This document shows positions 1 to 8,132 of a stretch of 36,764 nt of DNA, piece after piece. Origin of the DNA: Methylobacteriaceae bacterium (GTDB lineage: Bacteria; Pseudomonadota; Alphaproteobacteria; Rhizobiales; Beijerinckiaceae). The notes under the pieces were generated by a model that was not told where the DNA came from, did not search any database, and was given only the letters and a program-made list of their open reading frames with translations. Numbering within the stretch: the stretch's first letter is position 1; the number at the start of each line of letters is the position of its first letter. Made by a program: the position numbers and the translations under genes. The stretch is from assembly GCA_019233695.1 (NCBI GenBank), contig JAFAME010000313.1, forward strand, positions 1 through 36,764, written 5' to 3'.

Positions 1-1
1 G

Positions 2-555
2 CGCGCCTATGGTTTCCCTCAATACGGCCCACTGATGTGTGACCAGGCCGTGGACGACGATGCAGCGATGCCGGTTACGCCGGAACGCCGGCCGCTCGCT
101 TCCTAAAAAGGCAAATACGCTCGTGTCACCGTAAATCCGCACCGAGACACATTCCGCCCGAGTGGCTTCGGAGCGTCGAAAACGTGCTCCGCAATTTTCA
201 CCGACAGCCGGAATACAAGTTCCATGGCGGGTCATGGAATGAGACCGGTGTCTTGCGACGGCGTCACGTCTTTGCGGACGTGATCGAAGATATCGGAAAG
301 GAGTCCGACGGGTGGGAGGAGGACGAGGCGCGTGCCGAGGGCGAGGACCCGGTCCATTCCTACGGGATGTCCCCGGTTGATCGAGACCGCATGCTTGAGT
401 TGATCCGTAGAGTTCCAAAAAGACAACTGGCGAGGGAGGCCCGGATTGCAATGCGAACGGTTGATGCGGTCCACACCGGCAGCGAGATGGTCTCTGAGGA
501 CGATCTTAAGCGCGTGGCGGCGGCCGCGGAGGCAATCTTGGCTCGACGACACTAG
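2..555 (+). pseudogene. Degraded 3' end of a large uncharacterised (PolB-like?) mobile-element gene
   Basis: Two frames carry protein-like sequence in succession. The frame starting at base 2 reads RAYGFPQYGPL...RRPLAS, hits a stop at 104-106, then continues as KGKYARVTVNPHRDTF. The other frame, open from base 43, reads EWLRSVENVLRNFHRQPEYKF, then GVLRRRHVFADVIEDIGKESDGWEED, and ends in a helix-turn-helix-like stretch (KRQLAREARIAMRTVDAV) at 553-555. The order 'GKY-(R/I)T, then Y..HPE.KF, RRRHV, IGKE..WEE, then a terminal HTH' is how I remember the C-terminus of a family of very large, uncharacterised, possibly family-B-polymerase-like proteins of Rhizobiales and actinobacterial mobile elements. 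That is recall, not a search result. The in-frame stop plus a frame change around 130-180 suggest decay. If it is instead intact, the only start seen in the second frame is GTG at 184 (123 aa). Confidence 0.4.
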
Positions 556-557
556 AG

Positions 558-758
558 GTGGCGAGCAGCTATCAGGCTCTCGATTCGATGCGGCAAATGA
601 TTGATAAAGGGGGGCTGGCATGGTTGGCTCGGGAGCTCGGGATCGACAAATCCAACCTTGCAAAAATGGCGAAAGGAGAGCGAGCATTTTCTCGGAACGT
701 GGTTGGGAAGGTTCTTTCACTTAAGGCACGGCTGGAAAATCCCCACGAAACGGCTTGA
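558..758 (+). CDS. Small helix-turn-helix protein (66 aa)
   Basis: GTG start two bases after the stop of the preceding frame. The protein contains a plausible HTH: LAWLARELGIDKSNLAKMAKGERAF, that is 'LA+ELGI..SNL.KM..G', as in XRE-like DNA-binding domains. It may be a free-standing regulator. It may equally be the last segment of the decayed upstream gene, because the family I associate with that gene sometimes ends in a second such HTH and the two frames are nearly contiguous. No operator or partner is visible. Base composition here is milder than the GC-rich core to the right, in keeping with accessory DNA. Confidence 0.45.
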   Translation: MASSYQALDSMRQMIDKGGLAWLARELGIDKSNLAKMAKGERAFSRNVVGKVLSLKARLENPHETA

Positions 759-1069
759 CGTTCTTTGACCCCTAGTCGACTATTAAGAGCTTCTCGCTGA
801 GGTGAGTATGCTGAACGAGCTATTCATCCCCTAGCGTTTGTTGCCTTCGTCGGAGGGCGCGATGCATATGCCCGCGGACTGGCCAGGCATTCCGGCGATG
901 AATAAGAACCCCGGGCGTCTGCCAGCCTTAATCTAAGCGGAGTCACTGACCAAGCTTTCTTTTTGCGTCAAATTACGAAGCTGGCGAAAGCTTTCGATCA
1001 ACCGGGATGCCTCGGGAGCCTTCCTCCTGCAACAAAATCCCGGATCAACGAGCAAAAGGGGGAAATATC
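759..1069. other. Intergenic region upstream of the RTX-lipase gene
   Basis: About 310 bases with no convincing coding frame. It must carry the promoter of the large gene that follows, but I could not pick a -35/-10 pair with confidence. The only clear element is the ribosome binding site AGGGGGAA just before the ATG at 1070. Confidence 0.5.
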
Positions 1070-4000
1070 ATGACTACTGTTAAGTCGGCCAGGGGCGGTC
1101 GCGCGACACGCAGCGAAGAAAACACCACTCAATTTGCAATCACGATCGCAATGAGTAATGACGTCACGGCAATCGGGGGCACGCCGAGCCTGATTCCGAA
1201 TTATGATGATGATGCGTTCCATGATGGCAGCAAATCAGGGGCTGACCGCAAAAGTGCATTAATACCAGGCGACAAAACTAATGACCCGGATCTATCGGGT
1301 GTGCCGACCGCGTGTTCCGCTCTGCAGATAAACGGAGCCGGTGAATCAACGCTTTCATATTATTCGGAAAACGTCGCCGAAACCGGATCATCCTCTTTAA
1401 ACGGAACTCTTCATCCCCACGCACCCGTTGGGATGGTCGAGGCCATCGCGGCAGACCTCAAAAGCGATCAGTTCATACGTGTTGCCACGTCTATCAATGA
1501 TGAGGTCCAAAGCGACGGTAACAAAGATACTTCTACAGTATATCTACACAATACTGAAGCAAGTTGTTGTCTCACGTCACCGCCATTTAGTGAATCTGTT
1601 CGCATCCACACGACCGCCCCAGTGGTTAGTCCGGCCACGAGCAGCACAGGTATAGGAAGCGGAGGCAGCGGCAGCGGAGATAAACCTAACAGTGCTCAGT
1701 CGCAGGCGGCCACATTTCAGATTTTTGACCCGTCCTTTACACGCGATAGCAATCTCTTGGGCGGATACGCCTCAGACATATCCATATATACGTCAAGTGA
1801 AATCCAGTTGATGAGTGGCCAGCGCTTTTTTCAGGGTGGGCCTATTACCCACTACGGCACCATAACGATACTTGGATCAAATTTATTTTCTAGTTTTGGT
1901 GCTTCGAATCCAGGCCTACACGGTATTGTGAACGAAATAGACATTAGGGACCTTTCTGGCAATTTGGCATGCTCTTGGAGCGGGATGACCTTGGACGCCT
2001 CGTTCCTGACACCATTTCCCCAAACCGACCCATCGCAGGAGATCATTTCCGCCGGCACTATGCCTGACACCACGTTTCCGCTGACAGTTATCGGAGGACA
2101 AGGGGACGCTGACCTGTATGGAAACCTGGGTGACGACACGATCAATGCCGCAGGTAACGATCATATAGACGGCGTGGCCGGTGTAAATACAATACACGGA
2201 GGTGCTGGTCATAACGTTATAGTTGATTACCCGCTTAACTACGTTTCCAGTGGCCCTGACGTGATTGGAGGTTACATAGATGGCGGATCTGGTTTCAGCA
2301 CTTTGCAGCTGAATGGGGTCAATATTCTTGAGATAGATGACGTCGGTGGAAGGATTATTTGGAAACCAGGTGATCCGACGATAAGGGCGGAGGTTGGCGC
2401 CGCCGTAACAGTAAAGGCAATTGAATCAACATTCTTGACATTTTCTGGAACGGTTAGCGTGGTTAATATCAATGAGATTAACGGAATTCGATTTGGATCT
2501 GCACTGTCGGGCCAAGTTGTCCTCGGCAGTGCGACGGAACACATAACGATGGCGGCCGACACGACTGTGGCCACTTTCACCGACTCCGACACCACCGATG
2601 TCGCGGGGGGGTTTGCAGCGACCATCAACTGGGGCGATGGGACGTCAGCGAGTGGCACGGTGACCGGCTCAAATGGATCGTTCTCGGTCTCCGGCGGCCA
2701 TACCTACGCCGACGAAGGCACCAGTTCCCTCACAGTAACGATCACCCGCTCGTCCGATAATACGCAGATTGCGCCAGCCGGCAACGTAGCGATCGGCGAG
2801 AATGATCAATTGGCGCCACACGGCATGACAATCAAGGCAGCCTCGAATGAATTATTTAACGGTGTGGTGGCGGCCTTTAGCGACACCGATACAGTCAGCG
2901 CGGTCGGCGATTTCACGGCATCGATCAATTGGGGCGATGGGACACCGTTAACGGTTGGTACGGTATCGGGCTCGAACGGCGTATTCCAGGTCTCAGGAGC
3001 CCACACCTATTCGACCGCAACGACCGAGCAGTATGTTGTCATAGTGACCATGAGCGATGATGCCCCCGGCACCGCGACGGCGACGGCAAACAGTACGGTC
3101 AATTTTCTTTTCACATCCGGTAGTGACCAGGTCGATTTTAACAATTTGCTTCCCGACCAGATCACAGCCATCAACGCCGGCGCCGACTTGTACCACTCAT
3201 TGGATGGGAACGATGTCGTCACGCTACCCAACGTTGCGAACTACCAACGGATAGGCACCGTCACCTGGGATCCAGCGCAAACTTTTGTCGCAGGGAACGG
3301 CAATGACCGGATTACAGGAGGGGACGGAAACGATAGCATCCTTGTAGGGTCAGGCCAGGATATCATTTACGGCTCGCCTGGGAATGACACCCTGACCGGC
3401 GGTAGCGGGCAGGACAGGTTCGATTATCAGCACGGCGCCTTTGCCAATTTCGCGGGCTTTTCGATCCAGGCTCCCACGGCGCAAACGATCGTAGGTGGCC
3501 ACGCTTCGTTTCAGACGAATTCAGGCCTGCAAGACACGATACTCCTTCCTGGGTCGCCGAACGACTACACACTTCAAACGAAGATTGGCGCCAACTGGAC
3601 AACGACGACGACAACGATTTCGGTAAAAAATACGGCCAACCACCCTACCGGATTGCCGCCGGTGACGATCACGACCAGCGAAGTTGAAAAGGTGCAATTT
3701 GCAAACCCGCTGACAAACCAGGTAGTTCTGACGGGTGGGAGTTTGACGGGTGGAAGTTTAATCGACGAGATGGCGGCACTCGCAGCTGACGCCTATCACG
3801 ACTACAACTTCGACGAAGTGTCGCGGAATTGGCATCCGCTGTCAGCAATCGAGCTTGGTATCGCGCCAAGCGGACTGACAGATGGAGGTCATTACACCTA
3901 TACGGATGGTAAATATGATGCCATAAGCTTATTAAATGATGAAAACGCGAGCGTAATGGTAGGCATAGTAAATCAGGTGCCCACTCTTTCAATAGCGTTT

Positions 4001-6541
4001 CGAGGAACAGATCAGATAGGGGACATTCCCGATTATTTCCCATTTGTCGGCGCGTATTTAAATAACTTTTATCCGTTGATCGATTATATCAAGCAGTACA
4101 TCACGGGGAATGATATTAGCCAAGTACTCGTTTCCGGTCACAGCCTGGGAGGCGCGTTTGCTCAAATTTTTATGAACGAGAACTTGGGGCTTCCGCCTTC
4201 GAGCGTGAAGGGATTTACCTGGGGCAGCCCAGGCGCCGAAATTACCCCCTCTAACGCAAACATGGAGGACTTTGAACATGTCAATGACCCTGTTCCTGGC
4301 ACGGAGCACTTCACAGTACTTCAAAAGCAAGCTGGCGCCGAGATATTAATTCACAGCACTCAGGTAAATGGAGCTATTGAGTCACATTTGATGGGATATG
4401 ATCCAGGGGCTGGTGGGGCTTACTTTTCTGATACGGAATGGCTGGTGAAACTGGCACAGGACTCCAAAAACTATTTTTCGAAAACGGCGTTGGCGGCTTC
4501 GCTCGTGGCTGGGACGCCTTACACCGGACACACCGTGCAAATAATGCCAGGCAATCCTTCGGCTCCGTTTGAACAGCTTGCTCCTCTGGCGTCAGACAAC
4601 TTTGTTGTTGGCGGCGATGGCAATGATCAGATTCATTTGAGTAGCTTAAATAGTCTGATTGCCGCGGGGGACCGAGTGATCGACGGTGGCGGGGGGTATA
4701 ACGTACTCTTTGTCCCTTTTAGTCCCGCCGACTATGTTGAGAGTTCTGATGGTCAAGGTGGAACGATCTTGAAATATGCAATTGGTGGCGGGACCACCTA
4801 CAGCGTTGGTACTCTCTATAATATTCAGGCGATTATCTATGGAGATGGGACGATCCAGCACTTGGATGGGGCGATACCGAAGGTTCAAACTCCTAGTCCG
4901 GGACAAACCTCCATCACTGTAGATCACAGCTTCGATTTTCTTGACGCCGGCAACGGCAATTTGACGATCACGGGCTCTGGCCTAGGTGGCGACATCGTAG
5001 CCCTGGGCAGCGGCAGCGATGTGGTGAACGAAACGGGTGGCGGCAACACCATTTTCGTGAAGGATGCCACAACGGCCGCCGCGCTGACCATCAACGCCGG
5101 TCAAGGCAACAATACAATCATCACCGGGGCGGGAGATGCTCATATCGTCGTCGGCGACGGCAACAACACGATCGATGCGGGAACCGGAAACGACACGATC
5201 ATCCTCGGGAACGGCAACGACACCGTCAATGGAGGCGGCGGCAGCGATACAATCGTCGGGGGCGCCGGCAACGACACCTTCGTTTTTGACGCGGCAGCGC
5301 TCGCAAGCGCTCAGTTCCATGTGTCCGCGGACATAACCAACTACGATCAAGGCGGTGGCTCGTTCAATTCCGGTCAAGGTGACCAAATCGATTTGTCCGC
5401 CATTTTGTCTGTGGCGTACAACCAAGGCAATGGCCTGCCGATTTCGGAACTCGTGCACGTCATCGAAGACCCGGGCGGCACCTTTGCGACAGTCCAGGTA
5501 GACCCGACCGGCTCCGGTGACGGCCCGAACTGGGTGACCGTTGCTCGCCTGGACGGCGTTCAACCCGGCGATTCAATCAATGTTGTTCTCGATCCATCTC
5601 AACCCTTGGGGGTGGTGGTCCTGCCTCAACCTGACATTACAACGAACCTTGGTTTCTCCGGGGATTTCAATGGCGACGGCACAAGCGACATCCTGTGGCG
5701 CAACGACAATGGTGACCTGGGGACATGGGAACTCAGCAACGGACAAAAGAGCAGCGGGACCGACCTTGGCGTGGTGCCGTTAAGCTGGCACGTGGTGGGT
5801 GTGGGTGACTTCAATCATGATGGCACAAGCGACATCCTGTGGCGCAACGACAATGGGGATGTGGGAACGTGGGAGATCACCAATGGTCTCAAGAGCGGCG
5901 GTACCGACTTAGGCGTCGTGCCCATGAACTGGCACGTCGCGGGTGTGGGCGATTTCAATCACGACGGCACGAGCGACATTCTGTGGCGGAACGATAACGG
6001 CGATGTCGGGACGTGGGAGATCACCAATGGCCTGAAGACGGGCGGCACAGACCTCGGTGTGGTGCCGAACGCATGGCACATTGTCGGTGTCGGCGATTTC
6101 AACGGTGATGGGACGAGCGACATCCTGTGGCGCAACGATAATGGCGATCTTGGGACGTGGGAGATCGCCAATGGGATGAAGACTGGCGGGACGGACCTCG
6201 GTGTAGTGCCGTTAAGCTGGCACGTGGTGGGCGTCGGTGACTTCAATCATGACGGCACAAGCGACATCCTGTGGCGCAGCGACAATGGCGATGTGGGGAC
6301 CTGGGAAATAACCAACGGTCTCAAGAGCGGCGGTACCGACCTAGGCGTTGTCTCTCTGAATTGGCACAATGTAGGAGTAGGCACCTTCGATCAGAATGGC
6401 AATAGCCTTATCCCATGGCTCAACACCAATGGTGACCTTGGGACTTGGGAGCTCACGAATGGTCTCAAGACCGGAGGAACTGACCTGGGCGCGGTGTCCG
6501 ACCATTGGAATATCTCCAACCACCACTTCGAACTCGTGTAG
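1070..6541 (+). CDS. Giant secreted RTX protein with embedded class 3 lipase and C-terminal FG-GAP/VCBS repeats
   Basis: The protein has 1823 aa from ATG 1070, chosen over an in-frame ATG at 1007 because AGGGGGAA sits at ideal spacing. Approximate order: Ser/Thr-rich N-terminus without a Sec signal peptide; RTX nonapeptides (residues 340-390); two PKD-like domains each with WGDGT...HTY (488-577, 581-680); RTX repeats GNGNDRITGGDGNDSI (737-784); a class 3 lipase domain (about 900-1127) with nucleophile elbow GHSLGG (Ser1025), Asp in HVNDPVP (Asp1073) and His in ESHLMG (His1106); RTX repeats (about 1180 and 1294-1407); six 48-aa FG-GAP-like repeats (1531-1823). RTX repeats bind calcium, and such proteins usually leave by type I secretion, so an extracellular calcium-dependent lipase or esterase with adhesive or scaffold repeats is the inference. 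No secretion genes lie nearby. The lipase part is AT-rich, suggesting a mosaic or transferred origin. Confidence 0.88.
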   Translation: MTTVKSARGGRATRSEENTTQFAITIAMSNDVTAIGGTPSLIPNYDDDAFHDGSKSGADRKSALIPGDKTNDPDLSGVPTACSALQINGAGESTLSYYSENVAETGSSSLNGTLHPHAPVGMVEAIAADLKSDQFIRVATSINDEVQSDGNKDTSTVYLHNTEASCCLTSPPFSESVRIHTTAPVVSPATSSTGIGSGGSGSGDKPNSAQSQAATFQIFDPSFTRDSNLLGGYASDISIYTSSEIQLMSGQRFFQGGPITHYGTITILGSNLFSSFGASNPGLHGIVNEIDIRDLSGNLACSWSGMTLDASFLTPFPQTDPSQEIISAGTMPDTTFPLTVIGGQGDADLYGNLGDDTINAAGNDHIDGVAGVNTIHGGAGHNVIVDYPLNYVSSGPDVIGGYIDGGSGFSTLQLNGVNILEIDDVGGRIIWKPGDPTIRAEVGAAVTVKAIESTFLTFSGTVSVVNINEINGIRFGSALSGQVVLGSATEHITMAADTTVATFTDSDTTDVAGGFAATINWGDGTSASGTVTGSNGSFSVSGGHTYADEGTSSLTVTITRSSDNTQIAPAGNVAIGENDQLAPHGMTIKAASNELFNGVVAAFSDTDTVSAVGDFTASINWGDGTPLTVGTVSGSNGVFQVSGAHTYSTATTEQYVVIVTMSDDAPGTATATANSTVNFLFTSGSDQVDFNNLLPDQITAINAGADLYHSLDGNDVVTLPNVANYQRIGTVTWDPAQTFVAGNGNDRITGGDGNDSILVGSGQDIIYGSPGNDTLTGGSGQDRFDYQHGAFANFAGFSIQAPTAQTIVGGHASFQTNSGLQDTILLPGSPNDYTLQTKIGANWTTTTTTISVKNTANHPTGLPPVTITTSEVEKVQFANPLTNQVVLTGGSLTGGSLIDEMAALAADAYHDYNFDEVSRNWHPLSAIELGIAPSGLTDGGHYTYTDGKYDAISLLNDENASVMVGIVNQVPTLSIAFRGTDQIGDIPDYFPFVGAYLNNFYPLIDYIKQYITGNDISQVLVSGHSLGGAFAQIFMNENLGLPPSSVKGFTWGSPGAEITPSNANMEDFEHVNDPVPGTEHFTVLQKQAGAEILIHSTQVNGAIESHLMGYDPGAGGAYFSDTEWLVKLAQDSKNYFSKTALAASLVAGTPYTGHTVQIMPGNPSAPFEQLAPLASDNFVVGGDGNDQIHLSSLNSLIAAGDRVIDGGGGYNVLFVPFSPADYVESSDGQGGTILKYAIGGGTTYSVGTLYNIQAIIYGDGTIQHLDGAIPKVQTPSPGQTSITVDHSFDFLDAGNGNLTITGSGLGGDIVALGSGSDVVNETGGGNTIFVKDATTAAALTINAGQGNNTIITGAGDAHIVVGDGNNTIDAGTGNDTIILGNGNDTVNGGGGSDTIVGGAGNDTFVFDAAALASAQFHVSADITNYDQGGGSFNSGQGDQIDLSAILSVAYNQGNGLPISELVHVIEDPGGTFATVQVDPTGSGDGPNWVTVARLDGVQPGDSINVVLDPSQPLGVVVLPQPDITTNLGFSGDFNGDGTSDILWRNDNGDLGTWELSNGQKSSGTDLGVVPLSWHVVGVGDFNHDGTSDILWRNDNGDVGTWEITNGLKSGGTDLGVVPMNWHVAGVGDFNHDGTSDILWRNDNGDVGTWEITNGLKTGGTDLGVVPNAWHIVGVGDFNGDGTSDILWRNDNGDLGTWEIANGMKTGGTDLGVVPLSWHVVGVGDFNHDGTSDILWRSDNGDVGTWEITNGLKSGGTDLGVVSLNWHNVGVGTFDQNGNSLIPWLNTNGDLGTWELTNGLKTGGTDLGAVSDHWNISNHHFELV
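5660..6541 (+). repeat. Six tandem 144-nt (48-aa) FG-GAP/VCBS-like coding repeats
   Basis: Units begin GDF(N/H) at 5660, 5804, 5948, 6092, 6236 and 6380. The consensus is GDFN.DGTSDILWRNDNGD, then (L/V)GTWE(L/I), then K.GGTDLGVVP..WH.VGV. Units 1-5 keep the Asp/Asn-rich loop DFNxDGTSD that resembles the calcium loops of integrin-type beta-propellers. Unit 6 is degenerate (GTFDQNGNSLIPW) and closes the protein. A 26-base string starting at 5774 recurs at 6206, exactly three units later. Confidence 0.9.
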
Positions 6542-6853
6542 AGAACCCGACTATACTCTTTCGTTACGTACCTTCATCCCCAACTGGCGTTGATAGGGTT
6601 TTTTCACGTCAGACCACCTCATCTTTTAAGCTGTCACAGTCCTTGTTCCCACCGTGGTCACAAGTGAGGTCAATATCTGACTCCCGTCCTTCTGACTCTT
6701 CGCGACTGTCATTTGGCGAAGGTCAAAAGCGTGGCTCGCTCCGGAGTTATGATTATCCACTATCCCCGTTGCGAACAAAACGAGAACATGGTACGCTGTC
6801 GCCTTCCCGCCCTCCCGGCGCCTGCCAAGGGAGCGGCGACAGTGGAGTTTGCC
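6542..6853. other. Intergenic region between the RTX gene and the SOS-boxed cassette
   Basis: About 310 bases. The GC-rich frame that continues into the next gene could be extended upstream to 6713, but the composition is not coding-like there and the LexA box would fall inside the protein. The region holds a GAAC-N7-GAAC element at 6773-6787 and the ribosome binding site GGAG at 6844-6847. I see no clear terminator for the RTX gene. Confidence 0.5.
6773..6787 (+). promoter_or_regulatory. Alphaproteobacterial LexA (SOS) box
   Basis: GAACAAAACGAGAAC is an exact direct repeat GAAC-N7-GAAC, equivalent to GTTC-N7-GTTC on the other strand. This is the LexA operator described for alphaproteobacteria such as Rhizobium, Agrobacterium and Rhodobacter. 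It ends 66 bases before the ATG of the next gene, a normal operator position. The AT-rich spacer and the flanking A also look like natural sites. Confidence 0.75.
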
Positions 6854-7480
6854 ATGTCCGATGCCTCCCGCATCCCGGCCCTTGCCTCGCGCGCCGGCGG
6901 CACGGCCGTCCTGCCGGGGCTTGTCGATCCGGCGGCCCTCGTTGCCGGCGAGAGCCGGGCCGACTTCGAGGCGCTGCACCAGCGCATCGCCGCCTGCGTC
7001 AAGCCGGCCGACGTGATCGAGGAGATACTGGTCGCCGACGTCGTCCTTCTCCTGTGGGAGGCCTTGCGGCTGCGGCGCGTCAAGGCGCGCCTCCTCGAGG
7101 CGACGACTTATCGAGGGATCGAGCGGATCGCGTCGCCCTATTGCGCCTACCCGCCGCGCTACGTCAGCGAGAATTGGGCCCGCGGCCATCGCCGCACGAT
7201 GCGGCTCGTCGAGAAATCCCTCGCCTCGGCCGGGCTGACGATGGAGCACGTGGCGGCGCACACGTTCGTTGTCATGCTCGACACGATCGAGCGCCTCGAC
7301 CGGCTGATGGCCGCGACCGAGCAGCGCCGCAGCGCCGCCCTGCAGGAGATCGACCGGCATCGCGCCGTGCTGGCGCGCGACCTGCGCCGGGCGGTCGAGG
7401 AGGCGGAGTTCGAGGTCGTGGTGCCGGCGATGCCGCCCGACCCCGATCCTGCCGGCGCCGAGGCCGGCGGGGGCGCATGA
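6854..7480 (+). CDS. Conserved hypothetical protein, first gene of a coupled SOS-boxed pair
   Basis: 208 aa from ATG 6854, which has GGAG six bases upstream. Earlier in-frame ATGs at 6788 and 6713 would overlap or swallow the LexA box. The protein is soluble, mostly helical and rich in Arg, Ala and Glu. It has a central region around 'CVKPADVIEEILVADVVLLLWEALRLRRVKARLL' and a charged helical C-terminus (MAATEQRRSAALQEIDRHRAVLARDLRRAVEEAE, possibly coiled coil). I recognise the pattern from unannotated Rhizobiales proteins that sit next to the family encoded by the following gene, but I know no function. Its stop overlaps the next start (ATGA), so the two products are probably made together. 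Confidence 0.75.
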   Translation: MSDASRIPALASRAGGTAVLPGLVDPAALVAGESRADFEALHQRIAACVKPADVIEEILVADVVLLLWEALRLRRVKARLLEATTYRGIERIASPYCAYPPRYVSENWARGHRRTMRLVEKSLASAGLTMEHVAAHTFVVMLDTIERLDRLMAATEQRRSAALQEIDRHRAVLARDLRRAVEEAEFEVVVPAMPPDPDPAGAEAGGGA

Positions 7481-7950
7481 GCGGCGAGCCGAAGCCCGCG
7501 GCCAAATCCGCCGACTGCGCCAGGACCGGACCGAAAACGCCAGGCGGCAGGCGCCGCGTGGCGCGCAACGCGCTGCGCCATGGGCTGACCCTGCCGGTTC
7601 TCGTCGATCCGGCGCGCGCGGCCGCAGTCGCCGAGCTGGCCCGCCAGATCGCGGGGCCGCAGGCCGAGCCTGGGCTTCTCGGCGCCGCCTTGCGCCTGGC
7701 CGAGGCCGAGATCGATCTGCAGCGGGTGCGCCGCTACCGGTTCGACAAATTCGGGGAGAAGCCGCGCTACGATCCGGGCGAGACGACCGCATCGATGGTC
7801 GTCGGGTGCCTGCATGAGCTCGCCGCGCTCGATCGCTATGAGCGCCGGGCTCGCGCACGGCGCAGGTTCGCGATCCGGGCGTTCGATGCTGCCTTCATCG
7901 AGGCCAGCGGCAGGCAGGCGTCGAACTTTTTACAAAACAATTCCAAATAA
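7477..7950 (+). CDS. 'TGPKT...NALRHGL' family hypothetical protein, second gene of the pair
   Basis: 157 aa; the ATG at 7477 overlaps the previous stop as ATGA. The N-terminus carries the hallmark RTGPKTPGGRRRVARNALRHGL, a motif (TGP+T..GK....NA..HGL) found in many uncharacterised proteins of alphaproteobacteria and planctomycetes, often scattered in several copies per genome. The rest is a helical Arg-rich domain (LRLAEAEIDLQRVRRYRF; LAALDRYERRARARRRF). The last residues (NFLQNNSK) come from AT-rich sequence unlike the gene body, so the tail may be variable. Function is unknown. Shared coupling with the previous gene and the LexA box suggest joint expression after DNA damage. Confidence 0.75.
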   Translation: MSGEPKPAAKSADCARTGPKTPGGRRRVARNALRHGLTLPVLVDPARAAAVAELARQIAGPQAEPGLLGAALRLAEAEIDLQRVRRYRFDKFGEKPRYDPGETTASMVVGCLHELAALDRYERRARARRRFAIRAFDAAFIEASGRQASNFLQNNSK

Positions 7951-8132
7951 AGTGAGGAAAATCAACGGATGGATTACTTCGCGCCGGCCATTGCGCGCCA
8001 TTGGGGTGACACTTTACTTTTTCACTTTCCTGGCCGCCTTAGACCAGCTCGGTGTGCGCCAGCCCATTGCGCGCCGGCGCGCCATTCGCTAACTGCGCAA
8101 AGCCTGTTCCCCGAACCCGAGCGCCGCATCAG

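Noticed and set aside
2089-5290. Regular short repeats that might suggest a CRISPR array
   Set aside because: They are coding RTX nonapeptide repeats (GGxGxDxxx), not identical direct repeats with spacers.
7989-8082. CATTGCGCGCC repeated at 7989-7999 and 8065-8075, and a 14-bp palindrome GCGCGCCGGCGCGC at 8069-8082
   Set aside because: Short and made of GC-rich words that arise easily by chance here; no mobile-element end or gene is associated, so not listed as a feature.
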